From assembly GCA_020747065.1 (NCBI GenBank), contig JAGMVK010000008.1, forward strand, positions 2,294,001 through 2,358,000: a stretch of DNA of 64,000 nt, in the 5' to 3' direction. The number at the start of each line of letters is the position of its first letter. Positions within the stretch are counted from its first letter, which is position 1. Source of the DNA: Cadophora sp. MPI-SDFR-AT-0126. Taxonomy: Eukaryota; Ascomycota; Leotiomycetes; Helotiales; Ploettnerulaceae. This document shows, one piece after another, positions 36,144 through 46,789 of this stretch. The position numbers were made by a program, and so were the translations under genes. Under the pieces are notes generated by a model. The model was not told the origin of the DNA. It searched no databases and saw only the letters and a program-made list of their open reading frames with translations.

Positions 36144-37095
36144 CGGAGGTACGGGAGTGAGACTAAGCAGCCACGGGGTACTTGATCAATGTGAAGTTGC
36201 TGATAATAGTAGCCACTTGGGATTTCATCAGCATGCTATGGTCCCAAAATTCTAGCTTGGTCTCCTGCGAGCCGTTTACGAATAAATATAGTACAGACGG
36301 TGAGTTTCTCTGTCATTCGCTCAATTTTCGAAACTCCTAGAGGCTCCTAGCTGAAACCAATACATGACCATGTTATGTCCGACGATCTTTTGGGGACTTG
36401 AACAATTCCACCTTGGCGCCAATCTGTATTGTCAAATCCCCTATGACTAAGGATTACAGCGATCGTCCTCCGAGCGCATCAAGGAAACCATCCATGCCCT
36501 CAAAGTGTAAGCAGGTGTATTGCTTTAATGTCCCTAGACTGCCTTGAACAATGTATTTACACTTTGACTCAGTGGATAATAAGCCACTGTAGGCTCTCTA
36601 CAGCACTCCTCACTAGCCCGTCTCCCCGTCTCTCATCTCGGTGCCCCCCGTTCTGCAATTCATTCCTTCTATTTACAACTTGCTGACATACGATCCAAAG
36701 TCCATAAATTCAACCTTTTCACTTGAACCTCTCCACCTCTACCACCCGCACTCAGATACTTCTGGGACGGGCTCAAGACGAGATGAAGTTATTTTCCCAC
36801 CTGGTTGGAAAACACTCTTGAACGCAGCACTACTTTTGCAAATTGTCTAAGTTCTAACGAGTGTATTTTAATAGATATCTCAAACGGGAGTTACCTCCTC
36901 CCAAGTCCAGTCGGAAAATCGAGTGTTTAGCCGATGCACTGATGTCAACTTGACTTTCTTTCTCTCCAAGAATACTGTCGTTCTATTCTCACCTTGCCAG
37001 CAGCTCCATCACTCGGAAACCCTACAACTTACTACCGTGCCTCTTTCTATTTATTATGACTATTTTTTCTATCACTCTAGAATTTCAAACACAAC

Positions 37096-37382
37096 CAATC
37101 AGCCACACTCTTTCTCCAGCTAGGTGTTGAACCAACGCGCCTTCCCCAACTAAAATAGCCTTCCCCAAGCAGCAACTGCCAACTGACCAATACCACAATT
37201 CACTGCATTCCACAATACGCACGTTTTATGCTCGTCGCTACAACACACTTCATTCAAACATCCAGGTATCATATAAAACCAGCCTTCTTCCCTTCTCCTC
37301 TCTCCCTTCCCCCAACGCACCGCTGAGCTTCCCTTGAGGCAAGTTAAGGAACGAACTCACCTTACCTCGGTGCTTGTAAGTA
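37096..37382 (+). promoter_or_regulatory. Strong-looking core promoter without a downstream ORF
   Basis: On the plus strand, CCAAT-type boxes lie near 37097 and 37188, a TATAAAA near 37274, and a CT-rich stretch (TTCTTCCCTTCTCCTCTCTC) follows where fungal transcription often starts. A GTAAGT donor lies at about 37377. This is the layout of highly expressed fungal genes with an intron in the 5' leader. The following kilobase has no long plus-strand frame, so the product may be a non-coding RNA or a lost gene. Confidence 0.5.
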
Positions 37383-37885
37383 CTATTTCTATTTACTGAC
37401 TTTTAAGATTGATAGTAATCATCGGGTCCAACCATCACAAGACCAATTCACCACTCTTGAAAATCTAGATGTACACTTCTTCGAAATTGATTTAGCTAAA
37501 GCAGAAAAAAGTTTCCGGGGCTTACTTGTCGTTGTCGTCGAGTACCGCACCACTGTCAAAACAGCCAGCCTTGTCGTCAAATCTCTTTCTCCTCCTCCTC
37601 CTCCTCGCTCCGCAAAGAGAGAAAAAAAAACAATAGTATGCTCACCTCCCTCGTCTAAACCCTCAAACCAAAACAATACATACTGCTCCAACATCCCCCT
37701 TCACCAAACCAATCTCGATTTCAAAATCATACCCATCTCTCAAAAATCCACCAACACAAAAGACCAAAAAGCACCCCTGGCCCATAACATAACCACAATT
37801 AGTCAGCTCCCATCAAGACAAACAGCCTCCATATTCTCACAGCAACGATTCCCAAGCGAGTGGCGCGCGGGCGGGTTCGAGTCAA

Positions 37886-37990
37886 ACTCTTTCCCCTCCT
37901 TCCCTCCTTCCCTCCTTCCCTCCTCCCACATCTCCTTCCTCATCTCTTCCCCCCTCTCCGTTCACTCTCACCACAAAACCCTTCTTTCTC
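37886..37990 (+). repeat. Polypyrimidine tract with CCTTCCCT repeats
   Basis: About 100 bases of almost pure C/T on the plus strand, including four to five copies of an 8-base CTCCTTCC-type unit at about 37897-37925. Such tracts can slip and can form triplex DNA. Confidence 0.75.
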
Positions 37991-37999
37991 AAAGCTGTT

Positions 38000-38028
38000 G
38001 GGGGGGGGGGGGGGGGGACCCCCCCCCC
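38000..38028. repeat. Inverted homopolymer: G18, A, C10
   Basis: Eighteen G residues (38000-38017), one A, then ten C residues (38019-38028). The two runs are mutually complementary and could fold as a G:C hairpin or a G-quadruplex. Run lengths may be inexact because such sequence is error-prone. Confidence 0.8.
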
Positions 38029-38467
38029 TTCAAGCCCCGGAAGCCCTGCTCTTTTCAGAGTCAAAAGCACTGTACTGTACTTTACATGCACTATGATATT
38101 CATTCACTAAACAATCACGCACTCACCGATCCGGGGGGGAGAAAAAAGCCATTGCGAATGAGGAATAGTGATGACTTGGTATCGATTTCCCGTCCTGTCC
38201 TAGCAAATATTGAAAGATGGGCGTACTGTACACCCGGAACGCAGACCAACGAGCGCATCAACCAGGAAACACGAATAACATGGTCCAAAGTCAAAGTAGG
38301 GAGTAACAGGTCGCGCTGCTGTCACCGACTTGCCAACGGATGAATTAACATTCCTATCCCCGTTCCTGTCCCCGTCCTGTGCCCCTCTTCCATCATACCA
38401 TCCTTTCCATTTCCCATTAAATTTCATCGCATCGTATCACATCATCACCCCTCATCCCAATGCCCAC

Positions 38468-40163
38468 CTATCTCTCCCCAATACAAGCAATCATCAACTT
38501 CTCATAATCGCCACTCGTCTCACTCTTAATCCTACTCGCCAAATCCCTATGGTATTTCGCCCTATACGCGCCCTTCACCTGACTCATATGATTTCTATCC
38601 CAATGCGCGCGGATCACTCGATTGACGAGCAAGTTGTCCTTTGTGCCAGCGCCGGCCATGGCTTCTTCGAGGAGGATGGCGTCGCGCATCGCTTTGTCGG
38701 TTCCTGTGCGTAGTTGATGGATGAGCGCGTCTTCCATGTGGCCAGAGAATTCCTGTGAGGGGGTCAGTCTACGTTCGATTTTTGGGGTTCGCGGTGTGGA
38801 CCAGGGAGAAGTGGGGATGGGGAGGGGAAATACCTTTTTGATAACAGTCTCGAGATCACGCTGGTATTTCTGCTTATATGTATGCGCAATGGCGGCAATC
38901 TGCGCATTACTCCTCTGCGTCAAGATCTGGCAGACCAACAATTCATCCGTGCCCGTCTTCCCCTCAGTAGCCTTATACAGTTCCAAAACATCCTGATCGA
39001 TCTGCTGCGGAATCACAGGCGTGGACTCCTCGTTGCGATTCGCAGCCAAAACCATCAAGAAATGCCGCTCCGTCTTCATGCTCAAATCAGCCTTGATATC
39101 TGCTTCAAGATTGCGGCGATATGTCTTTTGGTAGGCTTCTTTGATAGCTTTCATGTCTGCGTTGGAACGGCCGAGGAGGACATCGTTGAGAACTTTCTCT
39201 TTCGTACCGGGCCCGTCGGTAGCTTGGATGAGGTTCAGAACGTCTTGTTGAAGGGGACCACGGACGATGGCTGTGAGGCCGTCTTCGAAGGCGCCGCTTA
39301 CTTCGCTTTTAATTTCGTTGATGAGATTTTTGCCGAATCGTTGTTGGTAGACTTTTTGAATGACGGCAACTTGGAGGGGGTCTTTGTCTGCGAGGGTTTG
39401 GATGAGGAGTTTTTCGTTGGTGCCGAATCCTTTCATGGCTTTTTTAATAGCCTCGGCGTCTGCAATTCCATCATATGGGATGTGTTGCGCTGGACCGTAG
39501 CCTAGGGATGGAGGGGTGGGTTGGGTGTATTGCTGGGGAGCTCCATAACCTTGTTGTGGAGGGTATTGTTGTGGAGGAGGGGCACCATATCCACCTGCTG
39601 CTGGAGCTGGAGACCCATAGGGAGGTTGTTGGTACCCTTGCGGCTGCTGGCCATATGGAGGCTGCTGAGGAGGAGGGTATTGGCCTTGTTGGCCATATGG
39701 TTGTTGTGGAGGGGGAGCTCCGTACTGTCCTGGAGGAGGTCCCTGAGGGGCTCCATATTGACCTTGTTGCTGGGGAGGGTATTGACCTGGAGGAGGGGCG
39801 CCATATTGAGGCTGCTGGTAGCCCTGCTGGCCGTAAGGCTGCTGAGGAGGGGGAGCTCCGTATCTGCAAGATAGAAGTCAGTCATTGTCCGGCTCATAAG
39901 TTCCAAGAACCCCTCCAAACATATAATCACTTACTGCTGTTGTGGAGGCGGCGCACCATACTGTTGCTGTGGAGGAGGAGCTCCGTATTGCTGAGGAGGA
40001 GGTGCGCCATACGGCTGCTGGCCATAAGGTGGTTGAGGGGAATCTATTCGTGATCAGCTCAATGTCGCCATCAGCTAGCTCTTGAATTCCACTCACGACC
40101 TGGTGGCGGGGCACCATATTGCTGTTGTCCCGGAGGAGCACCGTAGGGAGGTTGATATGCCAT
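38468..40163 (-). CDS. Annexin with long PYG/Q-rich N-terminal domain
   Basis: Calcium-dependent phospholipid-binding protein. Exons 40097-40163, 39935-40043, 38834-39863 and 38468-38752 give about 496 residues. The first ~185 residues are low-complexity Pro/Tyr/Gly/Gln repeats (units such as QQPYGQQGQYPPPQ), like the heads of annexins VII and XI. Four annexin repeats follow: GFGTNEKLLIQTLADKD, GPGTKEKVLNDVLLGRSNAD, KTGTDELLVCQILTQRSNAQ and GAGTKDNLLVNRVIRAHWD, ending with SGDYEKLMIACIGER. The GxGT loops of repeats 1, 2 and 4 are well kept; repeat 3 is looser (KTGT). An 81-nt intron before EFSGHMEDAL can also be read through in frame, so a retained-intron form is conceivable. Roles in membrane trafficking or repair are inferred from the family. 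Confidence 0.95.
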
Positions 40164-41646
40164 TGTCTCGAGTGTTGTGTATGAAACTTGTCAATCTGGG
40201 AATCTGCGAACCTGTTCAATGAAGGGAGGATTGTCAATGAGGAAGCAAGAGGGGTAGCAAAGTAAGCGGGACACAGGTCCTTGACCTTATGTCGTCGTAC
40301 GTGATTGCGAACGAGCTAGCATCAAGCTCCCTGTTGGTTGCATTCTTAGGTATTGTATTGCCTTCAGCCCAGCAGCACAGCTGGCTCCGAGGGGCAGTGC
40401 TGAGTGGTTGAGATGATAGGTGGTGGTCCGCAAATGGATGTGGCCTGCTGGGCCGTTAACGGTATGGGGCACAGCACAGCCCGTCAGCCACTGCAAGCGC
40501 TTCTTGGCTCTGAATTCGACCTGGGATACAGGGTGCAGACGGGAGAATTGGGAACGATTGTTGGATTGGAAGAGGAATTGATTGGGTGGAATACGCAGGA
40601 GAGGATCAGAGTATGATGTTTCGAGGTTGAGTTAGGCTTGGGCTTACTGTATCCGGACGAGGGAGAGTAGTTGCAGTAGTTGCAGATGTTTGACAAGGCA
40701 GGAGGTGCGTCGGTTCGTAGTGAGAACAAAAGTAGCAAAGCGGGGTGAAGCTGCAGGATAGAAGCAGAACATGTGGGACACGACACCACAAGGCTGGGTT
40801 GGCTAGAATGACGTGGATTTGGGCTTTAAATCGTTCAGATGACAGAACTGAAGGCGGATGAGGAATCTCTAGATAATTGTGATTGTTGATTTGTGTATCT
40901 TTTGTGTTGTGCTTAATGTTTGTGATTGTTGGGATATTGAATTATACCTGGGCGGAAGGAGTTGACGACTTCTCTTCCTTGACAAGTCTTAGTACTGTAT
41001 GTATCCCGAACACTTGACTTACTTACATCTAGCATTTGCTTGCCACCGTCAAAAATCAATCTAGATTAATTAATTCTCTTTTTGTATGATAGATAGAGCC
41101 TGACTAAGTAGGCATGTATGTCAAGATCAAGTCCGCCATAAACAATGTGTTTTTTGTCAATCGCCACCAAATTGTTCCGACCAACTAACTCTCTCTTCTT
41201 CTTCCTCGGGTAGGGAGGGGGAAGGGAGGGACGTTCGGGTCTCTCGCGATGTGCAACAAAACAAACACCGGAAACGAGGCATCCTCATGTGACAATCTCG
41301 TGCTGATCTTTTCCGGGCTTTGTTTCTCCGTCCGGCTGGACACCTGTACTCGTATCTAGCAAAGTATCCTTTCTGCTGACAGGATCAAATTGAAGCTGTT
41401 ACAGAGGTTTAAAGTCCATTGTCGGTCTCTTGGCTTGCCTGCTTGGCCGGTAGAATCAGCACCAGCCTGAGCAAACAAACGTGACCAACCACATTGACTC
41501 ATTTTGGAAGTCGCAATAGCCTTCTCGCTTTCCTCGCTTCCATCGTCTCGAATGACTTTATATACAACATTTTGGCGTCCCCTTCCTCCCATAGTCTCCC
41601 AGACAACACAACTCCCTCAGCTCCCTTCCTTCATCGTCCCTTCAAA
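40164..41646. promoter_or_regulatory. Divergent promoter region: annexin / nucleotidyltransferase-like gene
   Basis: 1.5 kb between divergent starts, with no coding frame. On the plus strand a TTTATATACAAC element at about 41553 followed by a CT-rich leader supports the start at 41647. The words GCGATGTGCAACAAAA (about 41247-41262) and TTTCCGG (about 41310) resemble the left end of the window (about 533-548). Confidence 0.5.
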
Positions 41647-43107
41647 ATGGGCGGATCAGCCTTCACCGACCTCCACACCCCTCGCATGCCCCCGCATATC
41701 TACAACTTAGTCCTTGATCAAACCCTCCTTAAAATCCAAAAGCACTTCACCCACGTCTCTTCTCCAATCTCAGCCCCAGGCAAACTCGACTATGGAGACA
41801 TCGACATCCAGTGCTTTGGTCCCCTCACACCAACGTTCAATCCAGCCGTTACACCTAAAGCAACAGTCATGGAGACTGTGGCGAGTGAATTGGGTGCTGA
41901 GAACTGGATTGTGGGCCAGTCAGGGCAGGAAACGAATTTGGCTATTCCGTGGCCTGAAGATATCGATGCTAAAGATTCACTCCCAAATGCCGGCCACCAC
42001 GAAGACGGGGACCAGGATGGGAATAACGTGAACCAGAAATCTAAAGATGAAAAGAAAAGCAAATTCATCCAAGTCGACATCCACATCTTCCCAACCCTCT
42101 CCTCCTACAATTGGAAACTCTTCCACTCCGCGCACGGCGACCTGTGGAACATTCTCGGCAGCACAATCCGTCGCTTCGGCCTCACAGTCAACAATCTAGG
42201 TCTCTTTCTTCGCATCCCAGATATCGAATTGTTGGACCGGAAGAAAAGCATGGTGTTTCTGACCGATGAACCGAATACGATATTGGAGTTCTTGGGCTTG
42301 GATCCAGAGCGGTGGTGGAGGAGCTTTGGAAGTCAGGACGAGATGTTTGCGTATGCGGCTGAGTGTAGGATGTTTTGGGTTAAGGAGAAGTTGGAAGACG
42401 GGGAGGGCGAGGGGGATGTTGCTGGTAAGGTTCCGGCCGAGAATACCGACCAAGCTCAGCAAAACAGAGATGAGAACGCGAGTGTAGGAGTATGTGTGAA
42501 TGTCAATGAAGGTCAAGAAGGCGGCACAGCAGGCAAGAAAAAACTCAAGCACAACGACCGCCAACGCCTCGAAAAACGACCTATCTTCCGCTCCTGGATT
42601 GAAGACTTCATCCCTACGTGCCGCGCTCAAGGTCTCTACCTCGCCATGCAAACATCCCGCGAGCAAATCCGGGACGAAGCTTTTGAGAAGTTTGGAGTGA
42701 AGGATGAGTATGAAGCGAGGCTGAAGGAGTGGAGATTTGAAAGACATAAAGACGAGCTATGGAGGAGCGCGATTAAGGGCAGTGTACCGGTTGAGGGGGT
42801 TGATCCGCAATTCAGGGCGGCGAGTGTGAAGTATCTGAAAGGAGTAATTATGGAAGGGGGTTTGTGGGAGGGAAGGACGGTCAAGGAGGGTGGGAGGGAT
42901 GAAGAGGGCATGTGGGATTCTGATCAAGTGAGGTGGTTTGTGATGGAGAACTGGGAGGAAGCCGGACGTTTGGGGATCGCAGCTCAACAGAAGAGAGCGT
43001 TGGAGACCATGAAGGCTAAGGCTGATAAGAAGGCGAAACTTCTGGAACCCGTGGATGAGGGCAAGGGAGATGGGAGGTTGCAGCATGATCGGGACTTGGA
43101 GTTGTGA
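41647..43107 (+). CDS. Nucleotidyltransferase-like protein, fungal, uncharacterised
   Basis: Intronless gene of 486 residues from the ATG at 41647; the frame is open upstream, but a TATA-like element and CT-rich leader just before favour this start. The N-terminal part reads MPPHIYNLVLDQTLLKIQKHF then APGKLDYGDIDIQCFGPL, whose G-D-x-D pattern resembles the metal-binding strand of a nucleotidyltransferase fold. A later strand (FIQVDIHIFPTLSSYNWKLF) could supply the third acidic residue. Then LGSTIRRFGLTVNNLGLFL and a helical part with EFLGLDPERWWRSF. A polar insert at about residues 255-300 is probably a loop. The C-terminal third is charged and helical. Activity is inferred only from the fold-like pattern. 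Confidence 0.75.
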   Translation: MGGSAFTDLHTPRMPPHIYNLVLDQTLLKIQKHFTHVSSPISAPGKLDYGDIDIQCFGPLTPTFNPAVTPKATVMETVASELGAENWIVGQSGQETNLAIPWPEDIDAKDSLPNAGHHEDGDQDGNNVNQKSKDEKKSKFIQVDIHIFPTLSSYNWKLFHSAHGDLWNILGSTIRRFGLTVNNLGLFLRIPDIELLDRKKSMVFLTDEPNTILEFLGLDPERWWRSFGSQDEMFAYAAECRMFWVKEKLEDGEGEGDVAGKVPAENTDQAQQNRDENASVGVCVNVNEGQEGGTAGKKKLKHNDRQRLEKRPIFRSWIEDFIPTCRAQGLYLAMQTSREQIRDEAFEKFGVKDEYEARLKEWRFERHKDELWRSAIKGSVPVEGVDPQFRAASVKYLKGVIMEGGLWEGRTVKEGGRDEEGMWDSDQVRWFVMENWEEAGRLGIAAQQKRALETMKAKADKKAKLLEPVDEGKGDGRLQHDRDLEL

Positions 43108-43551
43108 ACGGCGTTCATTACTGGGAAAATTTGCAATTCAAGACGGCGGAACATTTGATACCCAATATTTTATCTCACGCTTCTGCAATACAGGGGAGAT
43201 CAAAAATCACAGCTAATCCTCAAAAAGATCGATCGAAGTCGTTCGACGATAGTTACGCTACCACTGCCGTCATCATAATCTTGAGATGTTGAGTCGTGCA
43301 CATTCGTTTACACAGTCAGCTTTAGGTAAAAGTAAATTCTGATCCTGCTAATGACTTCGCTAACAAATAGGGATGCCCAATCCAATCGAGAGCCTGTTCC
43401 ATCGATCTTCACCACCGCCTGACTGCAACTTGGCAACAGCCCAAATCTTCATGCAATCCTCCCACCCATCATTGTTAGCAACCAGCATCAGCACGTAAGA
43501 CAGAACGCATCCTGTTGTCGATCCTATAAACCTTAAGAAAAAGGATTGCCA
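43108..43551. other. Convergent intergenic
   Basis: 444 bases between convergent 3' ends. No gene or repeat recognised. Confidence 0.5.
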
Positions 43552-45372
43552 TCAATTAAGTCTCGCCTTCTTCGCACTCGGAGTGGAACCTGGGACAACT
43601 CTAACAAGAGTGCTACTGACGGGAAAGTTTGGCATGTTATCCGGGCTACTGAAAGTAGCTGGCCACAGTGGAGAGTCTTGAGCTGGAATACCGATCCAGT
43701 CCAAGTGAACCTGTGGACCGAATACCAAGCAGTGGGTTGATCCTCCGAAATGGAACATGCCCATTGGATCTAAAGAGGAATTAGCCATTAACACTTCAGA
43801 AGAAATGGTGCTGGTCCCAGATGTTGAGAGTTCTTGAACTCTTCAATGTTTAGATGAAAGATGGGTGGATACGTACCGCCTTTGTTGATATGTTGACCAG
43901 GCTTCACATCAATCTCGCAACCAGAAGTATCACTCATCCCGATGGCAATAAAACAAACGAGGCCAATGTCATTATTATCCGCCTGGATGTAGATCAACCC
44001 GCGAGCTGCCACACTGGCGATATACGGCTGAGAGAACGTCGGGCCCGCTGGATCAGGAGTATCACTCTCAACAGGCCAATGCCCGAAGAATGTCTGGTAC
44101 AGATTCTGCGAGTAGTATGTCCCACCAACGAGATCCGTCTCGACGACCGTCCCCGAGATGGGCGCCCGCCATCGGTGGTAGCTCAGGCACGACAGGAAAG
44201 CTTGATAAACGGCACCACCCACAAATTGATTGGCGAGCGGGTTCTGGTTCATCATGTCAATCAGTGAGTAGTTCTGATTCTTGCCTTGAAAGTTATCACT
44301 GAGCTGAACTTTCGAGACGGGATACTGTAGAGGGGCTGATTCGCAGGCATGGACAATGATGGTGTCGTCGTCTGGACTTGATACAGGGCGCATGCCGGCG
44401 TTGAACTCGCGGGTGAAGAACTGGTCCCAGTTCTGGAAACCATAGGTATTGAGGTCTGTCGGGTCGGGGCAGTCGAAGATTTGGGGAAAGGTGTAGTTGG
44501 TTTTTGGCTGGAGGCCGTCTGAGTTGGCCATGTTCAGCATGGGTATGAGGCCACCGTCGTCACCAAGCCACTTCAGAATAGTCAGCTCCATCGCCATGTG
44601 ATTGGAAGACAAAAGAGACCATTTTGTAGAGTGGTCTGGTGAGTCAAACAACATTCGGCTAAAAGAGAAATAAACAGGAACTTCAACATACCCCATTTGG
44701 TGGCAACAAGACTTCAATCGAGTATGGGCTGACCAAGTACTCCTCCCACTTGTCGAGCATTGCTTTCAAACGAGCATTTACTGAGGGATATAGGAAAAAC
44801 ATATACCCAGATGCGGCTGCGAATAATCAGTACTCTATTTCCTTTGAACAAAATGTTGAGAAGTTCCATTCTCACGAGCGGCCTGGAACCAGCTTCCTAC
44901 GACAGGCTGTGGAAAGAAGGGTAGAGAGATGACCAGAGAACATACTAGCCATAGGCCAATCGAGAATAGCATTGAAGGGACATCCAATCAAGCCCACTTT
45001 ATTGGCAATGTCATTCCATTGCGGCCCCATAGTCAGAAGCACATTGAAAGCCTCGAGCATCTCCTCGAACGATCGAAGCTCCTGATTATGGGTAGGATCC
45101 TCGTTATAAGGCGCCACATCCGGCACTTCAGTGAACATATTGTCAGATAGAGGTTTGAGGATGAGATCGCCGTCGACGAGATCCTGTAAGGCTACGAGTG
45201 TCGGATCTAGAGGCGAGTTTCTGGGGTTTGCACGGATACGGTCCATGAGTTGCTTGGTCCATGCGACGATGACCTTTCGGTCTGAGGGAAGCCATGAGCC
45301 TAGTCTATGGTTGTGGAACCGGTCGTTGTCCAGGGCGGCGCGGAAGGCTGGGGAGATTGGGGATTTGGTCAT
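43552..45372 (-). CDS. Phosphatidylserine-decarboxylase-like protein, PsiD-related
   Basis: Member of the PSD-like decarboxylases that include the tryptophan decarboxylase PsiD; these soluble forms act on amino acids rather than lipid. Exons 44946-45372, 44692-44816, 43877-44585 and 43552-43769 give 492 residues. The N-terminal extra domain has LGSWLPSDRKVIVAWTKQL. Then NAILDWPMATASGYMFFLYP, YGFQNWDQFFTREF with RPV, ACESAP, LSYHRWRAPISGTVVE, SVAARGLIYIQADN and VKPGQHINKGDPMGMFHFGGST. The GGST is the self-cleavage site that yields the pyruvoyl cofactor. The third junction (acceptor at about 44586) is the least certain; others are well supported. No transit peptide or membrane helix is seen. 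The substrate is unknown. The upstream neighbour is a Zn2Cys6 regulator. Confidence 0.9.
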
Positions 45373-46789
45373 TTTGAAGGCAATCGTTTTGTCTTCGTAG
45401 ATAGTTGAGAGATGAGTGAAGTGGAAGTATGCTATCAAGAGGATGAATCAAAAACAATCGCCATCTCAATAGAAAAAAGCACTATATACTTATAGTCAAG
45501 TAAGTAAGTAGGCCGATAACGAAGTCAGACACACAGGAAAGCCAGGAATGAACATGCTCAGCGAGGCATGCTGAAAGAACGGGGAAGCTAGTAACTTCAG
45601 CCCAACATTGATCGCCACAAGAAAACGCCATACGAATTAAGAATGCGGGTCTTTCCCGTTGCTCCCGTCCGTCCGTCCGTCCCGTTCCCCATTTCTCCAC
45701 CCTTATCTTTCTTGGTAAGGCTGAAAAGAGGAGGTATGAGAGGGCTGTTGCTGTCGTGAAGCGAGATCTAGACCCCTCCTGTGACGCAGGAAAATGCAGT
45801 CTCTGGCCGTGTACGGCAAGACAAATACTGAGACTGAGACGGTGGGATTCTTCAGGTCACCACAGTGACAGGCACTTGGTTCGCAGAAGGAGACGACAAA
45901 GATTTGCGTGGTCTAAGTGGCGGAGGGAACTGGTGTTTGTGGACGCGTGCGGAGTTGGGCGGCGCTGAATACATTGATGCGGCAGTCGGCACATAAGAAT
46001 GGTTCGTGGCTTGCGTAGTTGAGGTAACATAAGAGGATCTACATTTTTAAGTTCTAAGTCTGTATAGCACATTGGATAATTCATGGACGTTGAAAGGAGT
46101 GGGGGAAACTGACGTGTGAAGAATGATATGCTACCTTTAGGCAGAGGTACTGTTTCCGGCACTTCTGCGATGGCTTCACGAGTGGATGACTAGGGACGGA
46201 TGGTTCGTATATTTCCTTTTAATACAACGGTATGGAAAAGAGGTGTGCGTTTACATTGACAGAATTATGCGGGGGTTTCTTTGGGCTGTGCAGCAGTGCT
46301 CAGGCCAGGCTAGTAGAGCCTGTATTTAGAGAGGAGACGCTGAAAATTAGCGATGATTGCCTGTCATGGTCAGCATTTTGCCCTGGTTTAGTTTATCCGA
46401 GTGTTGCACGGATAAAAGTAAATCAATAAGTTAGCAATTGACATTTGTGTTCGGATTTACAGGCAGCGAGGAGTCGAGCTGTACAAACTAATTAGTTTCA
46501 AGTTCGAGGTTCCATCCGAAAGATAAACACCTCTATCAAGCAATGCGCCCCTCGATCCTGGATGGGGGTTCTGTGGCGTTGTCATATTTTGGGAGTTACG
46601 CTAAGCTCTTTCATTGGTGAGTATCACGAGTTGACCAACCGAATACCTTGCTCCAGATTATTCCCTGCCAAGGCTAACCTCTCCGAGTATCAGTCTGACA
46701 GCTTGGCCGGGCTGATCTGATCATGGCTGATGTTTCCCCAGAAAACCTGCAGACTTCATGACTTCATCTCCCTACTCCATCGACGAGCA
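45373..46789. other. Divergent intergenic with a CCGT microsatellite
   Basis: 1.4 kb between the decarboxylase and regulator starts. A (CCGT)n run lies near 45666-45680 and an AAGT run near 45495. Small open frames lack coding character. It probably holds both promoters. Confidence 0.5.

Larger units (their letters stand above)
36144..38467. other. ORF-less region with promoter, pyrimidine tracts and homopolymers
   Basis: It covers 2.3 kb between the CorA-like gene and the annexin 3' end. No frame looks coding. The centre carries the promoter-like element listed separately, followed by about 700 bases of C/A- and C/T-rich leader-like sequence. A polypyrimidine tract and the G18-A-C10 element follow. 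Confidence 0.55.

Noticed and set aside
37860..38096. 78-codon frame rich in Pro, Leu and Gly
   Set aside because: It is produced by the pyrimidine tract and the G/C homopolymers.
39475..40053. 192-codon plus-strand frame and two other frames through the annexin head
   Set aside because: They arise from reading the PYG/Q repeat DNA in other frames; the annexin frame is continuous with the core repeats.
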